A stretch of 64,000 nt of DNA from a bacterium (lineage in GTDB: Bacteria; Vulcanimicrobiota; Vulcanimicrobiia; Vulcanimicrobiales; SCRA01). The DNA is taken from assembly GCA_004297985.1 (NCBI GenBank), contig SCRA01000046.1, positions 37,491 to 101,490 of the forward strand, given 5' to 3'. Under the pieces are notes generated by a model, which was given only the letters and a program-made list of their open reading frames with translations, was not told where the DNA came from and ran no database searches. Of the stretch, positions 16,741 to 25,915 are shown in pieces (the first letter of the stretch is position 1; each line of letters opens with the position of its first letter). Both the position numbers and the translations under genes were made by a program.

Positions 16741-19700
16741 CGTCGGCGGCCTCCAAGCGTGCGCTGACGATCGTCGAGATGCCGGGCTCGCGCATCGTCA
16801 CGCCATAGATGCGATCGGCTAACTCCATCGTGCGCTTGTTATGCGTGACGATCAACAACTGCGACTCCCGTGCAAACTCCTTGACGAGGTCGCTGAAACG
16901 GCCCACGTTGGCTTCGTCCAGTGCGGCATCGATCTCGTCGAAGAGATAGAAGGGGCTGGGCTTCACTTTCAAGATCGCGAAGATCAGCGCTACGGAGACC
17001 ATTGCACGCTCTCCGCCGGAGAGCGCCTGCAGGCTCATCATCTTCTTGCCCGGCGGCGCAATGGCAATCTCGATTCCCGTCTCCGAGAGATGCTCGGGAT
17101 CCGTCTGCCACATGCGCGCCACTCCGCCTGGGAAGAGTCGCGCGAAGGTCTCGGTAAAGGACGCCTGCACCGCTTCGAACGTCTTGTTGAACGTCTCCTG
17201 CGCGCTCGCCTCGATCTCCGTGATCACCGCAAGTAACTTTTCGCGTGCCGCGTGGAGATCGGCGATCTGCTCCTTGAGAAAGCGCTCGCGCTCCGCCAAC
17301 GCCTCGAGATCCGCCTCGGCGTTGAGGTTGACGTTGGCCAGCCGTCCGAGATCCTCGCGCAGCTTGGGCACCTCGACGGCGGGATCGTCCGCATAGCTCT
17401 CGTAGCGTTGGAGCACATCGTTTTGCTCCTGCTCGGTGGCCGGGTGCTGCGCAAACGTCTGCGCCAGCAGATTGAGCTCCGCTTCGATCTCCGCGAAGCG
17501 AATGCGCGCCGACTCCAGCGACTGCGAAAGCTCGCGCTCGCGGCGCTCCGCCTCGCGCACCGAAGTCTCCAGATCCACCACGCGTGCCGTGAGCTGTTCG
17601 CGTTCGTTACGCGCACGGGTCGCCTCGTGCTCCATCCGCTCCGCACGCTCGCGCGCCGACTGTGCGCGCTGCTGGAGCTCGCCGCGCCGGCCGCGCAGCG
17701 TCTGCAGCTCGGCCAGCGCGGCATCGCGCGCGGTGCGCGCGCGCTCGGCATCGGTATCGAGCACCGCCAGACGCGAGGCCGCGGCATCGCGCGCTGCCGA
17801 GAGTGCGGCAAGGCGCTCGCGAAGTGCGGCGCCGGCGGTACCGCGCTCGGCGCGCTGCGCCTCCGCGCCGGCCACGGCGGTTCGCGCCTCCTGCAATTCG
17901 CGCTCCAGATGCGCGCGCTTGGCGACGGTGTCGTCGCTATCGTAGACGGCGGCTTCCAGCGCCGCCGTGCGCCCTTCGGCATCCCGCGAGGCACTCACCA
18001 GCGCAGAGCCCTTCTCGAGGTGGGTGGCGATCTCACGCCGCGCACGTGCCACCTCGGCCTCGATGGCTGTCAGTCCGGTGCGCGCCTGGCCGAGCGCCAC
18101 TTCTTCTTCTTGATGGAGACGGCGCGCGTGCTCGAACTCCGCGGCGGCCGTCTGCCCCTCTTGCGCCAACTCGCGCTCGACGCGCTCGCTGCGCTCCAGC
18201 TCCGCCTTGAGCGTCTGCAGGCGGCCGCGCAAGGCCTGCGCCTGGGCACGACGCTCGAGGATCGCGCGCTCACGCTTGAAGCGGCCGCCGGTGATGGCGC
18301 CGCCGCCCATGATTTGATCTCCGTCGAGCGTAACGACGGAGTCGTGGACCTCGCCGCTGCGCACGAGCGCTATGCCGGTGCGGAGTTCGTCGACCACCAG
18401 CACACTGCCGACCAAGAAGGCTACGATGCCGGCGTAAGCCGGATCGCACGTGATCAACTCGTGCGCGTAGGCGATCACACCGTGGCGCCCGCGCAGTTGC
18501 TGCGGGAGCGTGCGCCCCGTGCGCCGCCCCAGCAGATCCAGCGGCAGGAAGGTGGCACGCCCGGCCTCGTGGCGCTTGAGCCAAGCCACGGCCTGCTCCG
18601 CATCGGCGGAACTCTGTGCGACGAGGTTAGAAAGGCGCGCGCCGAATGCAACGTCCAGCGCGCGTGCGTACTGCTCGTCCACCTGGATCAAGTTGGAGAC
18701 CACGCCGATCAAGCCGCCGACGTCCCCGCGCTCGGAGGCCTGAATGACGGCGCGCGTGCCGGGAACGTGGCCTTCGTAGGAGGCCTCCAGCTCCTCGATC
18801 GTGTGCAGGCGCGACGTGGCGGCGGCCTCCTCGGATGCCAGCGACTTCAACGTTCCCTGCACGTGCGTGTAGCGTTCGCGCACCTCCGCCACGCGCTGCG
18901 CCGCGGTATGCTCGGCGGCCTTGGCGCGCTCGACGCGCCGTTCCAGCTCGCCGATGCGCTCGCGTTGCGCGCGGAGCTGTTCCTCTTTGCGCGCAAGATC
19001 GGACTCCAACGCCTCGGCGTTGCGGCGCGCCTCGGCGGCCTCCGCCAGCAGGCGCTCCAACTCTTTGCGCGCCGACTCCGCTTGCGCGCGGCGCCCCGCT
19101 TCGCGCGCCGCCTGCTCGGCGGCGTTCGCCTCCAAGTCGCGCAGTGCGCCGAAGAGCGCCTCCAAACGGCGCCGCGCCGCCGTCTCGCCCTCCTGTGCCT
19201 GGGCCTCCTCGTCACGCGCACGCTCCACGTGCGCCGCCAGCGGCGCCCGCTCCTCGTCGAGACTCTGCAGACGCGCCTGCAGCGCGCCGCGCTCCTCTTC
19301 CGCGCGCTGCCCGCCTTCGTCGGCGCGCGCCGACTGTGCTTCGAGCGCCTCAAGGCGTCCATTGGCCGCCGAGAGATCCGACTCCAAGCGCGCCTGCTCG
19401 GCGCGCGCCTGTTGCGCGGTGGAACGCTGCTCCTCGAGCGCCAACTCCTGTTGATAAGCGCGATAGCGCGCGCCGGAGAGCTCGGCGCTCTGCGTGGCGG
19501 CCTGCGCCTCGGCGGCGGCGCGCTCGGCTTCACCGCGATCGAGCTGGGCCTTGAGCCGCTCGCGTTCCTCGCGCCGTGTGGCGGAACTGCGTAAGTACGA
19601 GAGGATCTCCAAGTCGCGCAGCCGGTCGGAGAACCTGCGAAAACGCTTGGCACGCCGCACCTGCGTCTCCAGCTCGGGGACCTGCTTCTCCAGCTCGCTG

Positions 19701-20284
19701 AGCAGGTCGTTGACGCGGATGACGTTCTGCTCGGTCTGCTCCAGGCGGCGCGTCGATTCTTTCTTCTTTGAGAGGAAGCGATTGACGCCGGAGGTCTCTT
19801 CGAAGAGCTCGCGGCGCTCCTGCGGCTTGGAGGAGAGAATAGCGTCGATCTGCCCCTGCGAGACGATGGCATAGGAGCCGGGGCCCAAACCCGTGCCCAT
19901 CAACAGATCGAGCACGTCGCGCAAGCGCACTTGATTGCGGTTGATATAGTACTCGCTCTCGCCGGCGCGGTAGGCGCGCCGCGTGATGGAGACTTCCCGA
20001 AAGTCCACGGGCAGACGTCCGCTCTCGTTGTCGAAGGTAAGCACCACCTCCGACAAGCCCAGCGGCTTGCGGTGCTCGTTACCCGCGAAGATCACGTCTT
20101 CCAGCCTCGAGCCGCGCAGCGAGCGGCTGGACGTTTCGCCCAACACCCAACGGATGGCCTCGACGAAGTTCGACTTGCCCGACCCATTGGGACCGACGAC
20201 GGCCGTGATGCCGGGCTCGAACTCGAGCGTGGTGCTCTCAGCGAACGTCTTGAAGCCGAAGAGTTTAACCGACTTGAGCCGCAT
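16733..20284 (-). CDS. smc: chromosome segregation protein SMC
   Basis: MRLKSVKLFGFKTFAESTTLEFEPGITAVVGPNGSGKSNFVEAIRWVLGE, long coiled coils, hinge, ALSGGERAMVSVALIFAIL, FDEIDAALDEANV; ATG at 20284. Confidence 0.97.
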   Translation of the reverse strand: MRLKSVKLFGFKTFAESTTLEFEPGITAVVGPNGSGKSNFVEAIRWVLGETSSRSLRGSRLEDVIFAGNEHRKPLGLSEVVLTFDNESGRLPVDFREVSITRRAYRAGESEYYINRNQVRLRDVLDLLMGTGLGPGSYAIVSQGQIDAILSSKPQERRELFEETSGVNRFLSKKKESTRRLEQTEQNVIRVNDLLSELEKQVPELETQVRRAKRFRRFSDRLRDLEILSYLRSSATRREERERLKAQLDRGEAERAAAEAQAATQSAELSGARYRAYQQELALEEQRSTAQQARAEQARLESDLSAANGRLEALEAQSARADEGGQRAEEERGALQARLQSLDEERAPLAAHVERARDEEAQAQEGETAARRRLEALFGALRDLEANAAEQAAREAGRRAQAESARKELERLLAEAAEARRNAEALESDLARKEEQLRAQRERIGELERRVERAKAAEHTAAQRVAEVRERYTHVQGTLKSLASEEAAATSRLHTIEELEASYEGHVPGTRAVIQASERGDVGGLIGVVSNLIQVDEQYARALDVAFGARLSNLVAQSSADAEQAVAWLKRHEAGRATFLPLDLLGRRTGRTLPQQLRGRHGVIAYAHELITCDPAYAGIVAFLVGSVLVVDELRTGIALVRSGEVHDSVVTLDGDQIMGGGAITGGRFKRERAILERRAQAQALRGRLQTLKAELERSERVERELAQEGQTAAAEFEHARRLHQEEEVALGQARTGLTAIEAEVARARREIATHLEKGSALVSASRDAEGRTAALEAAVYDSDDTVAKRAHLERELQEARTAVAGAEAQRAERGTAGAALRERLAALSAARDAAASRLAVLDTDAERARTARDAALAELQTLRGRRGELQQRAQSARERAERMEHEATRARNEREQLTARVVDLETSVREAERRERELSQSLESARIRFAEIEAELNLLAQTFAQHPATEQEQNDVLQRYESYADDPAVEVPKLREDLGRLANVNLNAEADLEALAERERFLKEQIADLHAAREKLLAVITEIEASAQETFNKTFEAVQASFTETFARLFPGGVARMWQTDPEHLSETGIEIAIAPPGKKMMSLQALSGGERAMVSVALIFAILKVKPSPFYLFDEIDAALDEANVGRFSDLVKEFARESQLLIVTHNKRTMELADRIYGVTMREPGISTIVSARLEAADVA

Positions 20285-20291
20285 AGACGCC

Positions 20292-21011
20292 TTATACTTC
20301 CTGCTCGTGTGCCGCTTCGTGCGTGAGGATCTCCAGCGCTTGGGCCGCCGCGGCCTGCTGCGCCGCGCGTTTGCTGCGGCCCTCTCCAACACCCAGCGCG
20401 CGCCCGCCCACGCTCACCCGCGACGTGAAGCTGCGCGCGTGCGCGAGGCCCGCGATGCTGTCGTCGTAGACCGGCAGGCTCTTGAAGCGTGCCATCGTCC
20501 ACTCCTGCAACGCCGTCTTGGCATTCCCTCGCCGGAGCTGCTCCTCACTGACGTGGGCAAGGTGCTCGCGTTCGATGAAGGCCGCCGCCGTGGCCAGCCC
20601 CTGCGCGCGATAGATCGCGGCCACCAGCGCCTCGAACGCATCGGCGAGCATCGACGGGCGCTCCGCCCCACCGCTGGCGGCGGCTCCGGGGCCCATCACC
20701 AGCAGCTCCCCCAAGCCGAGACGACGCGCGCTCACGGCGAGCAGCTCGCCGGAGACCAAGCGCGCCTTTCGCTGCGAGAGCTCCCCTTCGCTGGCCAGTG
20801 GAAGCGTACGCTCCAGGTAGTCGGCGGTGACCACGCCCAGCACGCTGTCACCGAGAAACTCCAACCGTTCGTTGGAGTCGCTGGAACTGGCCGCCTCACC
20901 GAGCGCCGAGGCATGCATGAAGGCGCGCTCGAGCAGGGGCAGGTCGTCCTCCGAGAGGCGCAAGCGCCGTGCGAGGGCGCGCAGACGCCGGCGATGCCTT
21001 TCCCCGCTCAC
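20292..21011 (-). CDS. rnc: ribonuclease III
   Basis: NERLEFLGDSVLGVVTADYL signature, C-terminal dsRBD; GTG start within repeat copy. Confidence 0.95.
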   Translation of the reverse strand: MSGERHRRRLRALARRLRLSEDDLPLLERAFMHASALGEAASSSDSNERLEFLGDSVLGVVTADYLERTLPLASEGELSQRKARLVSGELLAVSARRLGLGELLVMGPGAAASGGAERPSMLADAFEALVAAIYRAQGLATAAAFIEREHLAHVSEEQLRRGNAKTALQEWTMARFKSLPVYDDSIAGLAHARSFTSRVSVGGRALGVGEGRSKRAAQQAAAAQALEILTHEAAHEQEV

Positions 21012-21152
21012 TCCGCTGCGCTTCGTTCACGGGGACCCCTGTTACTTGAAATGTTCCGGCGCACTCGCGCCGGGTTGTACTCACTCCGCTGCGCTTCGTT
21101 CACGGGGACCCCTGTTACTTGAAATGTTCCGGCGCACGCGCGCCGGATTGCC
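21007..21152 (+). repeat. two tandem copies of a 73-bp dispersed repeat
   Basis: ctcactccgctgcgcttcgttcacggggacccctgttacttgaaatgttccggcgcactcgcgccgggttgta at 21007-21079, repeated from 21080 with minor changes. Confidence 0.9.
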
Positions 21153-21169
21153 TGCCCCCGCTTCGGCAA

Positions 21170-22423
21170 CTACGCGTACTTACGGAACGCCAGAACGGCG
21201 TTGTGGCCGCCGAAGCCGAACGAGTTGGAGATGGCCACGTTCACCGGCGCTTTGCGCGCTACGTTGGGAACGTAGTCCAGGTCGCACTCAGGGTCGGGAT
21301 ACTCGAGGTTGATGGTGGGCGGCATGATGTCGGTGTGCACCGCCATCACCGTCGCCACGCCCTCGATGGCGCCCGCGGCGCCCAGGGCGTGGCCGTGGGC
21401 GCCTTTGGTCGAGCTGACGGCAACCGTATCGGCGTACGGCCCCCATATCTCGCGGATCGCCTTCGACTCCGCCACATCGCCCTGCGGTGTGGAGGTGCCG
21501 TGGGCGTTGACGTACTGGATGTCGGCGGGCGTGATGCCCGCATCCTTGAAAACGCGGTGGAGCGCCAGCTTCACGCCGGTGCCCTGCGGCTCCGGCTGCA
21601 CGATGTTGAAGGCATCGGAGCTTACGCCGTAGCCGATGATCTCGGCATAGATGCGTGCGCCGCGGCGTTTGGCGCCCTCGAGATCCTCGAGCACGAGCAC
21701 GGCGCTGCCCTCGGAGAGGACGAAGCCATCACGCTCGCGATCGAAGGGGCGGCTCGCCTTCTCGGGCTCGGCATTGCGCGTCGACATCGCCTTCATGGAA
21801 CAGAAACCGCCCAGGCACATGGGCGTGATCACGGCCTCGCTCCCGCCGGCGAACATCACGTCGGCCTCGCCGTACTGGATCTTGCGGAAGGCCTCGCCGA
21901 TGGCGTTGTTCGAGCTGGCGCAGGCGCTGGCCGTCGACATGGCGGGGCCGCGCACGCCGAACTCGATGGTGACGATACCGGCGGCGGCGTTGGCCATCAG
22001 CATGGGCACGAAGAACGGCGAGACGCGCCCGGCGGCCTTCGGCCCCTCCGAGCCCATCTTGGTTGCCGTGTCGGCCAACGTGAGGATGCCGCCGATACCG
22101 GTGGCCACGATGGAGCCGATGTCGTCCCGGTTGGCGTCGGTGATCTCGAGGGCGCTATCCGCCAGGGCCTCCTTGGCGGCCGCCAGTCCCAACTGGGCGA
22201 AGCGGTCGAGACGGCGCGCCTCGCGGCGTCCGAGGAGGGCGTCGGGGTCGAAATCCTTGACTTCGCCGGCGACCTTGGTCGTGAGATACTCCGGGTCGAA
22301 GCGGGTGATGGGGCCAATACCGGACTCACCGGCGATCAGGCGGCGCCAGAACTCCGGAGCGGTATTGCCGAGCGGCGTCACGGCACCAAGACCCGTGACG
22401 ACCACGCGACGACGATCAGCCAC
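21170..22423 (-). CDS. fabF: beta-ketoacyl-ACP synthase II
   Basis: RRRVVVTGLGAVTPLGNTAPEFWRRLIAGESGI...TASACASSNNAIGEAF...NAHGTSTPQGD...SSTKGAHGHALGAAGAIE; GTG start at 22423. Confidence 0.95.
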   Translation of the reverse strand: MADRRRVVVTGLGAVTPLGNTAPEFWRRLIAGESGIGPITRFDPEYLTTKVAGEVKDFDPDALLGRREARRLDRFAQLGLAAAKEALADSALEITDANRDDIGSIVATGIGGILTLADTATKMGSEGPKAAGRVSPFFVPMLMANAAAGIVTIEFGVRGPAMSTASACASSNNAIGEAFRKIQYGEADVMFAGGSEAVITPMCLGGFCSMKAMSTRNAEPEKASRPFDRERDGFVLSEGSAVLVLEDLEGAKRRGARIYAEIIGYGVSSDAFNIVQPEPQGTGVKLALHRVFKDAGITPADIQYVNAHGTSTPQGDVAESKAIREIWGPYADTVAVSSTKGAHGHALGAAGAIEGVATVMAVHTDIMPPTINLEYPDPECDLDYVPNVARKAPVNVAISNSFGFGGHNAVLAFRKYA

Positions 22424-22487
22424 CTTCACCTCCCGTGCAAACCGGACGAGGATTCGGGCCGCATCGGGGCGCTCCTCCCCCTTGCCC

Positions 22488-22553
22488 CACTCGCTGGCGC
22501 GAGTGGGGACCCGTAGAGTGGAAAGGTTCCGGGGCACTCGCCCCGGCTTGTAA
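22488..22553 (+). repeat. diverged copy of the dispersed repeat
   Basis: cactcgctggcgcgagtggggacccgtagagtggaaaggttccggggcactcgccccggcttgta aligns to the 21007 unit. Confidence 0.7.
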
Positions 22554-22669
22554 CTCGCTTGCGCGCGAGTGGGGGCGATCACACTCGGGCAGGCAAGCAA
22601 CGCCCGGCCATGGTTCTCTCGTTGTTCTTGGGAACGAAGAGCTGACAACAATCATATGGATGAGGAAGC

Positions 22670-23635
22670 ATGAAGGCACGATTAACGGCGCTACTCGCAG
22701 TCTTGGCGCTGGCGGCCTGCGGCGGAGGCGGCGGCGGCATCGGTGGACCGGTTCCGGCAGGGCCCGGCACGTCGGCGATGACCATCGGGATGATCGACGG
22801 CCAGCTCCAGATGAGCGGGGACACGGTCACCGCCGTCACGCTGGGCATCGACAAGGTGGAGGTGGTCGGCAGCGGCTCACAGCCCGCGGTCGTCACCACG
22901 TACGCCACGCCGAATCAACAGAACCTTCTTTCCTTCACCTCGGCGGCCAGCCCGCTGACCTTCACGGGGACGATCCCCGCCGGTACCTACAGCCAGATCC
23001 GGCTCCTGCTGGATACGGCGACCACCACCATCACCTATACCGACAGCGGTGGCGTCTCGCACACGGTGCCGCTGACCGTGCCCAGCGCCACCGGGCCGGC
23101 CAATGGCCTCGGGAGCGGCAGCAGCGCCGACAACGGCGACGGGCCGGGCACGGCGGGCGTAAAAGTCAACGTGAGCCTGAACGCGCAGGCCGGCGGAAGC
23201 TATGGCTTCCTGCTGGACTTCAACGCCGGACAGTCGATCGTGCTCACCGGCAACGGCACGTTCATGATGAAGCCCGTGATCGTGGCGACGGCGCAGTACC
23301 TCGCCGGCTCGCTCAGCGGCACGGTGAAGAGCGCAAGCGGCGCCCCCGTGCACGGGGCCGAGGTCGAGGCGCTCCAAGGGACCACCGTGGTCAACGCCGG
23401 CGTCACCGACACAAGCGGCAACTTCACGATCAACGCCCTCCCGGCCGGCAGCTACACGCTGGAGATCCTGAACTCGTACCAGACGGCGGCTCAGCTCGGA
23501 ACCAGCCAGACCACCCTCGCCATCGGGTGCACGGTCACGGCTCCCGCCACGGCCTGCACGGCAACCGTCAACGCGCCGGGGACCTTTACGGTCACGGCCG
23601 GCCAAACCACCGCCGTGGGAACGCTGACCGACTAA
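22670..23635 (+). CDS. lipoprotein, DUF4382-like plus carboxypeptidase-regulatory-like domain
   Basis: Lipobox LALAAC; GTSAMTIGMIDGQLQMSGDTVTAVTLGIDKVEV...PAGTYSQIRLLLD; later SGTVKSASGAPVHGAEVEALQGTTVVNAGVTDTSGNFTINALPAGSYTLEI. Confidence 0.75.
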   Translation: MKARLTALLAVLALAACGGGGGGIGGPVPAGPGTSAMTIGMIDGQLQMSGDTVTAVTLGIDKVEVVGSGSQPAVVTTYATPNQQNLLSFTSAASPLTFTGTIPAGTYSQIRLLLDTATTTITYTDSGGVSHTVPLTVPSATGPANGLGSGSSADNGDGPGTAGVKVNVSLNAQAGGSYGFLLDFNAGQSIVLTGNGTFMMKPVIVATAQYLAGSLSGTVKSASGAPVHGAEVEALQGTTVVNAGVTDTSGNFTINALPAGSYTLEILNSYQTAAQLGTSQTTLAIGCTVTAPATACTATVNAPGTFTVTAGQTTAVGTLTD

Positions 23636-23668
23636 GAGGTCCCTCGCTGTCGCTAGACACCAGCCCGT

Positions 23669-23699
23669 GGACCCTGGTATACTTCCAGGGTCCATTTTT
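23669..23699 (+). terminator. intrinsic terminator or attenuator upstream of rpmA
   Basis: ggaccctgg-tatactt-ccagggtcc (9-bp perfect stem) followed by attttt. Confidence 0.6.
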
Positions 23700-23717
23700 C
23701 CCGGGGAGTAGATCTAC

Positions 23718-23999
23718 GTGTTCGTATTCAACCTTCAACTCTTCGCCCACAAGAAGGGCGGCGGCAGCTCCAAGAACGGCCGCGACTCCAACGCCCAGCG
23801 CCTCGGCGTGAAGCGCTTCGGCGGGCAGGACGTTATCGCCGGCAATATTCTGGTGCGCCAGCGCGGAACGCGCTTCTACCCCGGCGAGAACGTCGGCATG
23901 GGCAAAGACCACACGCTCTTCGCCCTCGTTCCCGGCAAGGTGACCTTCCGCGAGTCGAACCAGCGCAAGTACGTGACGGTCGTCCCCGCCGGAGCCTGA
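23718..23999 (+). CDS. rpmA: 50S ribosomal protein L27 with cleavable-type N-terminal extension
   Basis: [70 protein letters not shown]. Confidence 0.97.
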   Translation: MFVFNLQLFAHKKGGGSSKNGRDSNAQRLGVKRFGGQDVIAGNILVRQRGTRFYPGENVGMGKDHTLFALVPGKVTFRESNQRKYVTVVPAGA

Positions 24000-24083
24000 T
24001 CTCCCCTCACTTCGCGCAAGCGCAATCGCTCATGGGGCCCGCCTCGGCGGGCCTCTCGCGTTTGGTCACGAAACGGCAGTACC

Positions 24084-25322
24084 GTGTTCATCGATGAGGC
24101 CACCATCACCGTCAAGGGCGGAGATGGAGGCGACGGCATCGTCGCCTGGCGCCGCGAAAAGTACGTCCCCAAAGGGGGTCCCGCCGGCGGCGACGGGGGC
24201 CAGGGCGGGAGCGTGATCCTGGTGGCCGACCCCAACGTCAACACGTTGGTCGAGTTCCGTTACAAGCGCCAGTTCGCAGCCCGCGACGGCGAGCACGGCG
24301 GCACCTCCAACAAGTCGGGGCGCTCGGCGCCCGATCTGCTGATCCCCGTCCCCGTCGGTACGCTGATCATTCGCGACGGCAGCCCGTATGCAGATCTCGG
24401 CGAGCCCGGCAAGCGGGTTCCCATCGCCAAAGGCGGGCGCGGGGGGTTGGGCAACCAGCATTTCGCCACCGCTCGCCGTCAGGCGCCGCACTACTCGGAG
24501 AAAGGCGAGCCGGGCGAGGAGCACGAGATCGCGCTCGAGCTGCGCTTGCTGGCCGACGTCGGCATCGTCGGCGTTCCCAACGCCGGCAAGTCGACGCTCC
24601 TCTCCGTGATCTCGGCGGCCAAGCCGAAGATCGCCGATTATCCCTTCACGACTCTGGAGCCGCAACTGGGCGTGGTACGTCTCGACGAAGAGACCAGCTT
24701 CGTTGCCGTCGATGTTCCTGGCCTGGTCGAGGGGGCCCACGAGGGCGCCGGCCTGGGCGATCGCTTCCTGCGCCACGTCCAGCGCACGCGCGTGCTCATC
24801 CACCTGATCGATGGCATGGATACGCCCGAGCAGGCGCGCACCGAGCGCGCGATGATCGAGAGCGAGCTGCGCGAGTCGGGGTTGATCGACAAACCGCGCA
24901 TCGTGGTGATCTCGAAGATGGACCTGCCGCAGGCGCGCGAGACCTTCGCCGCGCTGCGCCAGGAGATCCCCGGCTTGATGGCCATCTCCTCCGCGACCAG
25001 CGAAGGCGTGCGCGAGTTGATGTACGCCGCTTGGCGCGTGATCCAAGAGACGCCGGCACCGAGATTCGCGCTCGAGGAGTCGCCGCGCATCGATCTCACG
25101 CCCAGCGAGCCGTTCCACGTGGAGCGCGACGGCGGCGTCTTCGTGGTGAGTGGTCCGCGCGTGGAGCGCTTGGCATCCATGACCGACTTCGACAACGATG
25201 AAGCACTGGGGCGCTTCGAGCGCGCGCTCGACAAGCTGGGCGTGGAGCGCCGCCTGCGCGATCTGGGGATCGCCGCCGGCGATACCGTGCGCATCGGCGA
25301 CGCGGAGTTCGAATACTCGTGA
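24084..25322 (+). CDS. obgE: GTPase ObgE/CgtA
   Basis: MFIDEATITVKGGDGGDGIVAWRREKYVPKGGPAGGDGG; GVPNAGKSTLLSVISAAKPKIADYPFTTLEP; GTG start. Confidence 0.97.
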   Translation: MFIDEATITVKGGDGGDGIVAWRREKYVPKGGPAGGDGGQGGSVILVADPNVNTLVEFRYKRQFAARDGEHGGTSNKSGRSAPDLLIPVPVGTLIIRDGSPYADLGEPGKRVPIAKGGRGGLGNQHFATARRQAPHYSEKGEPGEEHEIALELRLLADVGIVGVPNAGKSTLLSVISAAKPKIADYPFTTLEPQLGVVRLDEETSFVAVDVPGLVEGAHEGAGLGDRFLRHVQRTRVLIHLIDGMDTPEQARTERAMIESELRESGLIDKPRIVVISKMDLPQARETFAALRQEIPGLMAISSATSEGVRELMYAAWRVIQETPAPRFALEESPRIDLTPSEPFHVERDGGVFVVSGPRVERLASMTDFDNDEALGRFERALDKLGVERRLRDLGIAAGDTVRIGDAEFEYS

Positions 25323-25915
25323 AACTCGGGATCCTCGGCGGAACGTTCGACCCCATCCACTTCGCCCATCTCTACGTGGCGGAGGCGGCGCGCACCGCCG
25401 TTCCGCTCGACTGCGTACTCTTCACGCCTACCGGCTCGTACCGCCACCGCAGCGAGGAGCCCGAAGCCCCGATGGCCGCCCGCGTGGAGATGCTCACGCT
25501 GGCCATCGCGTCCAATCCCGCCTTCCGCATCGAGGATGCCGACCTCACCGGCACCGGCTATACGGCCGATCTGATCCCGCGCCTGCGCGCGAAGTACCCG
25601 CACGACGAGCTCTACTTCATCGCCGGCGCCGACTCGCTGGCATCCTCGCCATGGCGGCGCCTGGACGAAGTCTTCGCGGCGCTCGACGGCTTCGTGGTAG
25701 CGACGCGTGCCGGTATCGACGCCCCGCTGCCCCCGGAGATCGAGTCGCATGTGAGCCGCTTGGAGATTCCGCAACTCTTCACCAGCGCCAGCCGCATCCG
25801 CGCACTGGCACGCGAGGGGCACCCGACCCGCTACCTGGTGCCGGACGAGGTAGCCGCCTACATCGTGGCCCATCGCCTGTACGGCGCGCGCAGCGGAGCG
25901 GAGCGAGTGCGATGA
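25319..25915 (+). CDS. nadD: nicotinate-nucleotide adenylyltransferase
   Basis: MKLGILGGTFDPIHFAHLYVAEAA ... ISASRIR-type motif TSASRIRALAREG. Confidence 0.95.
   Translation: MKLGILGGTFDPIHFAHLYVAEAARTAVPLDCVLFTPTGSYRHRSEEPEAPMAARVEMLTLAIASNPAFRIEDADLTGTGYTADLIPRLRAKYPHDELYFIAGADSLASSPWRRLDEVFAALDGFVVATRAGIDAPLPPEIESHVSRLEIPQLFTSASRIRALAREGHPTRYLVPDEVAAYIVAHRLYGARSGAERVR

Noticed and set aside
17252-19594. 780-aa plus-strand ORF
   Set aside because: Antisense shadow of smc in a high-GC genome; low-complexity Arg/Leu/Ala-rich translation, while smc is unambiguous on the other strand.
24000-24060. Additional copy of the dispersed repeat downstream of rpmA (ctcacttcgcgcaagcgc...ggggccc)
   Set aside because: Similarity limited to a few short words; better explained as a GC-rich hairpin (ggcccgcc-tc-ggcgggcc), possibly a weak terminator.
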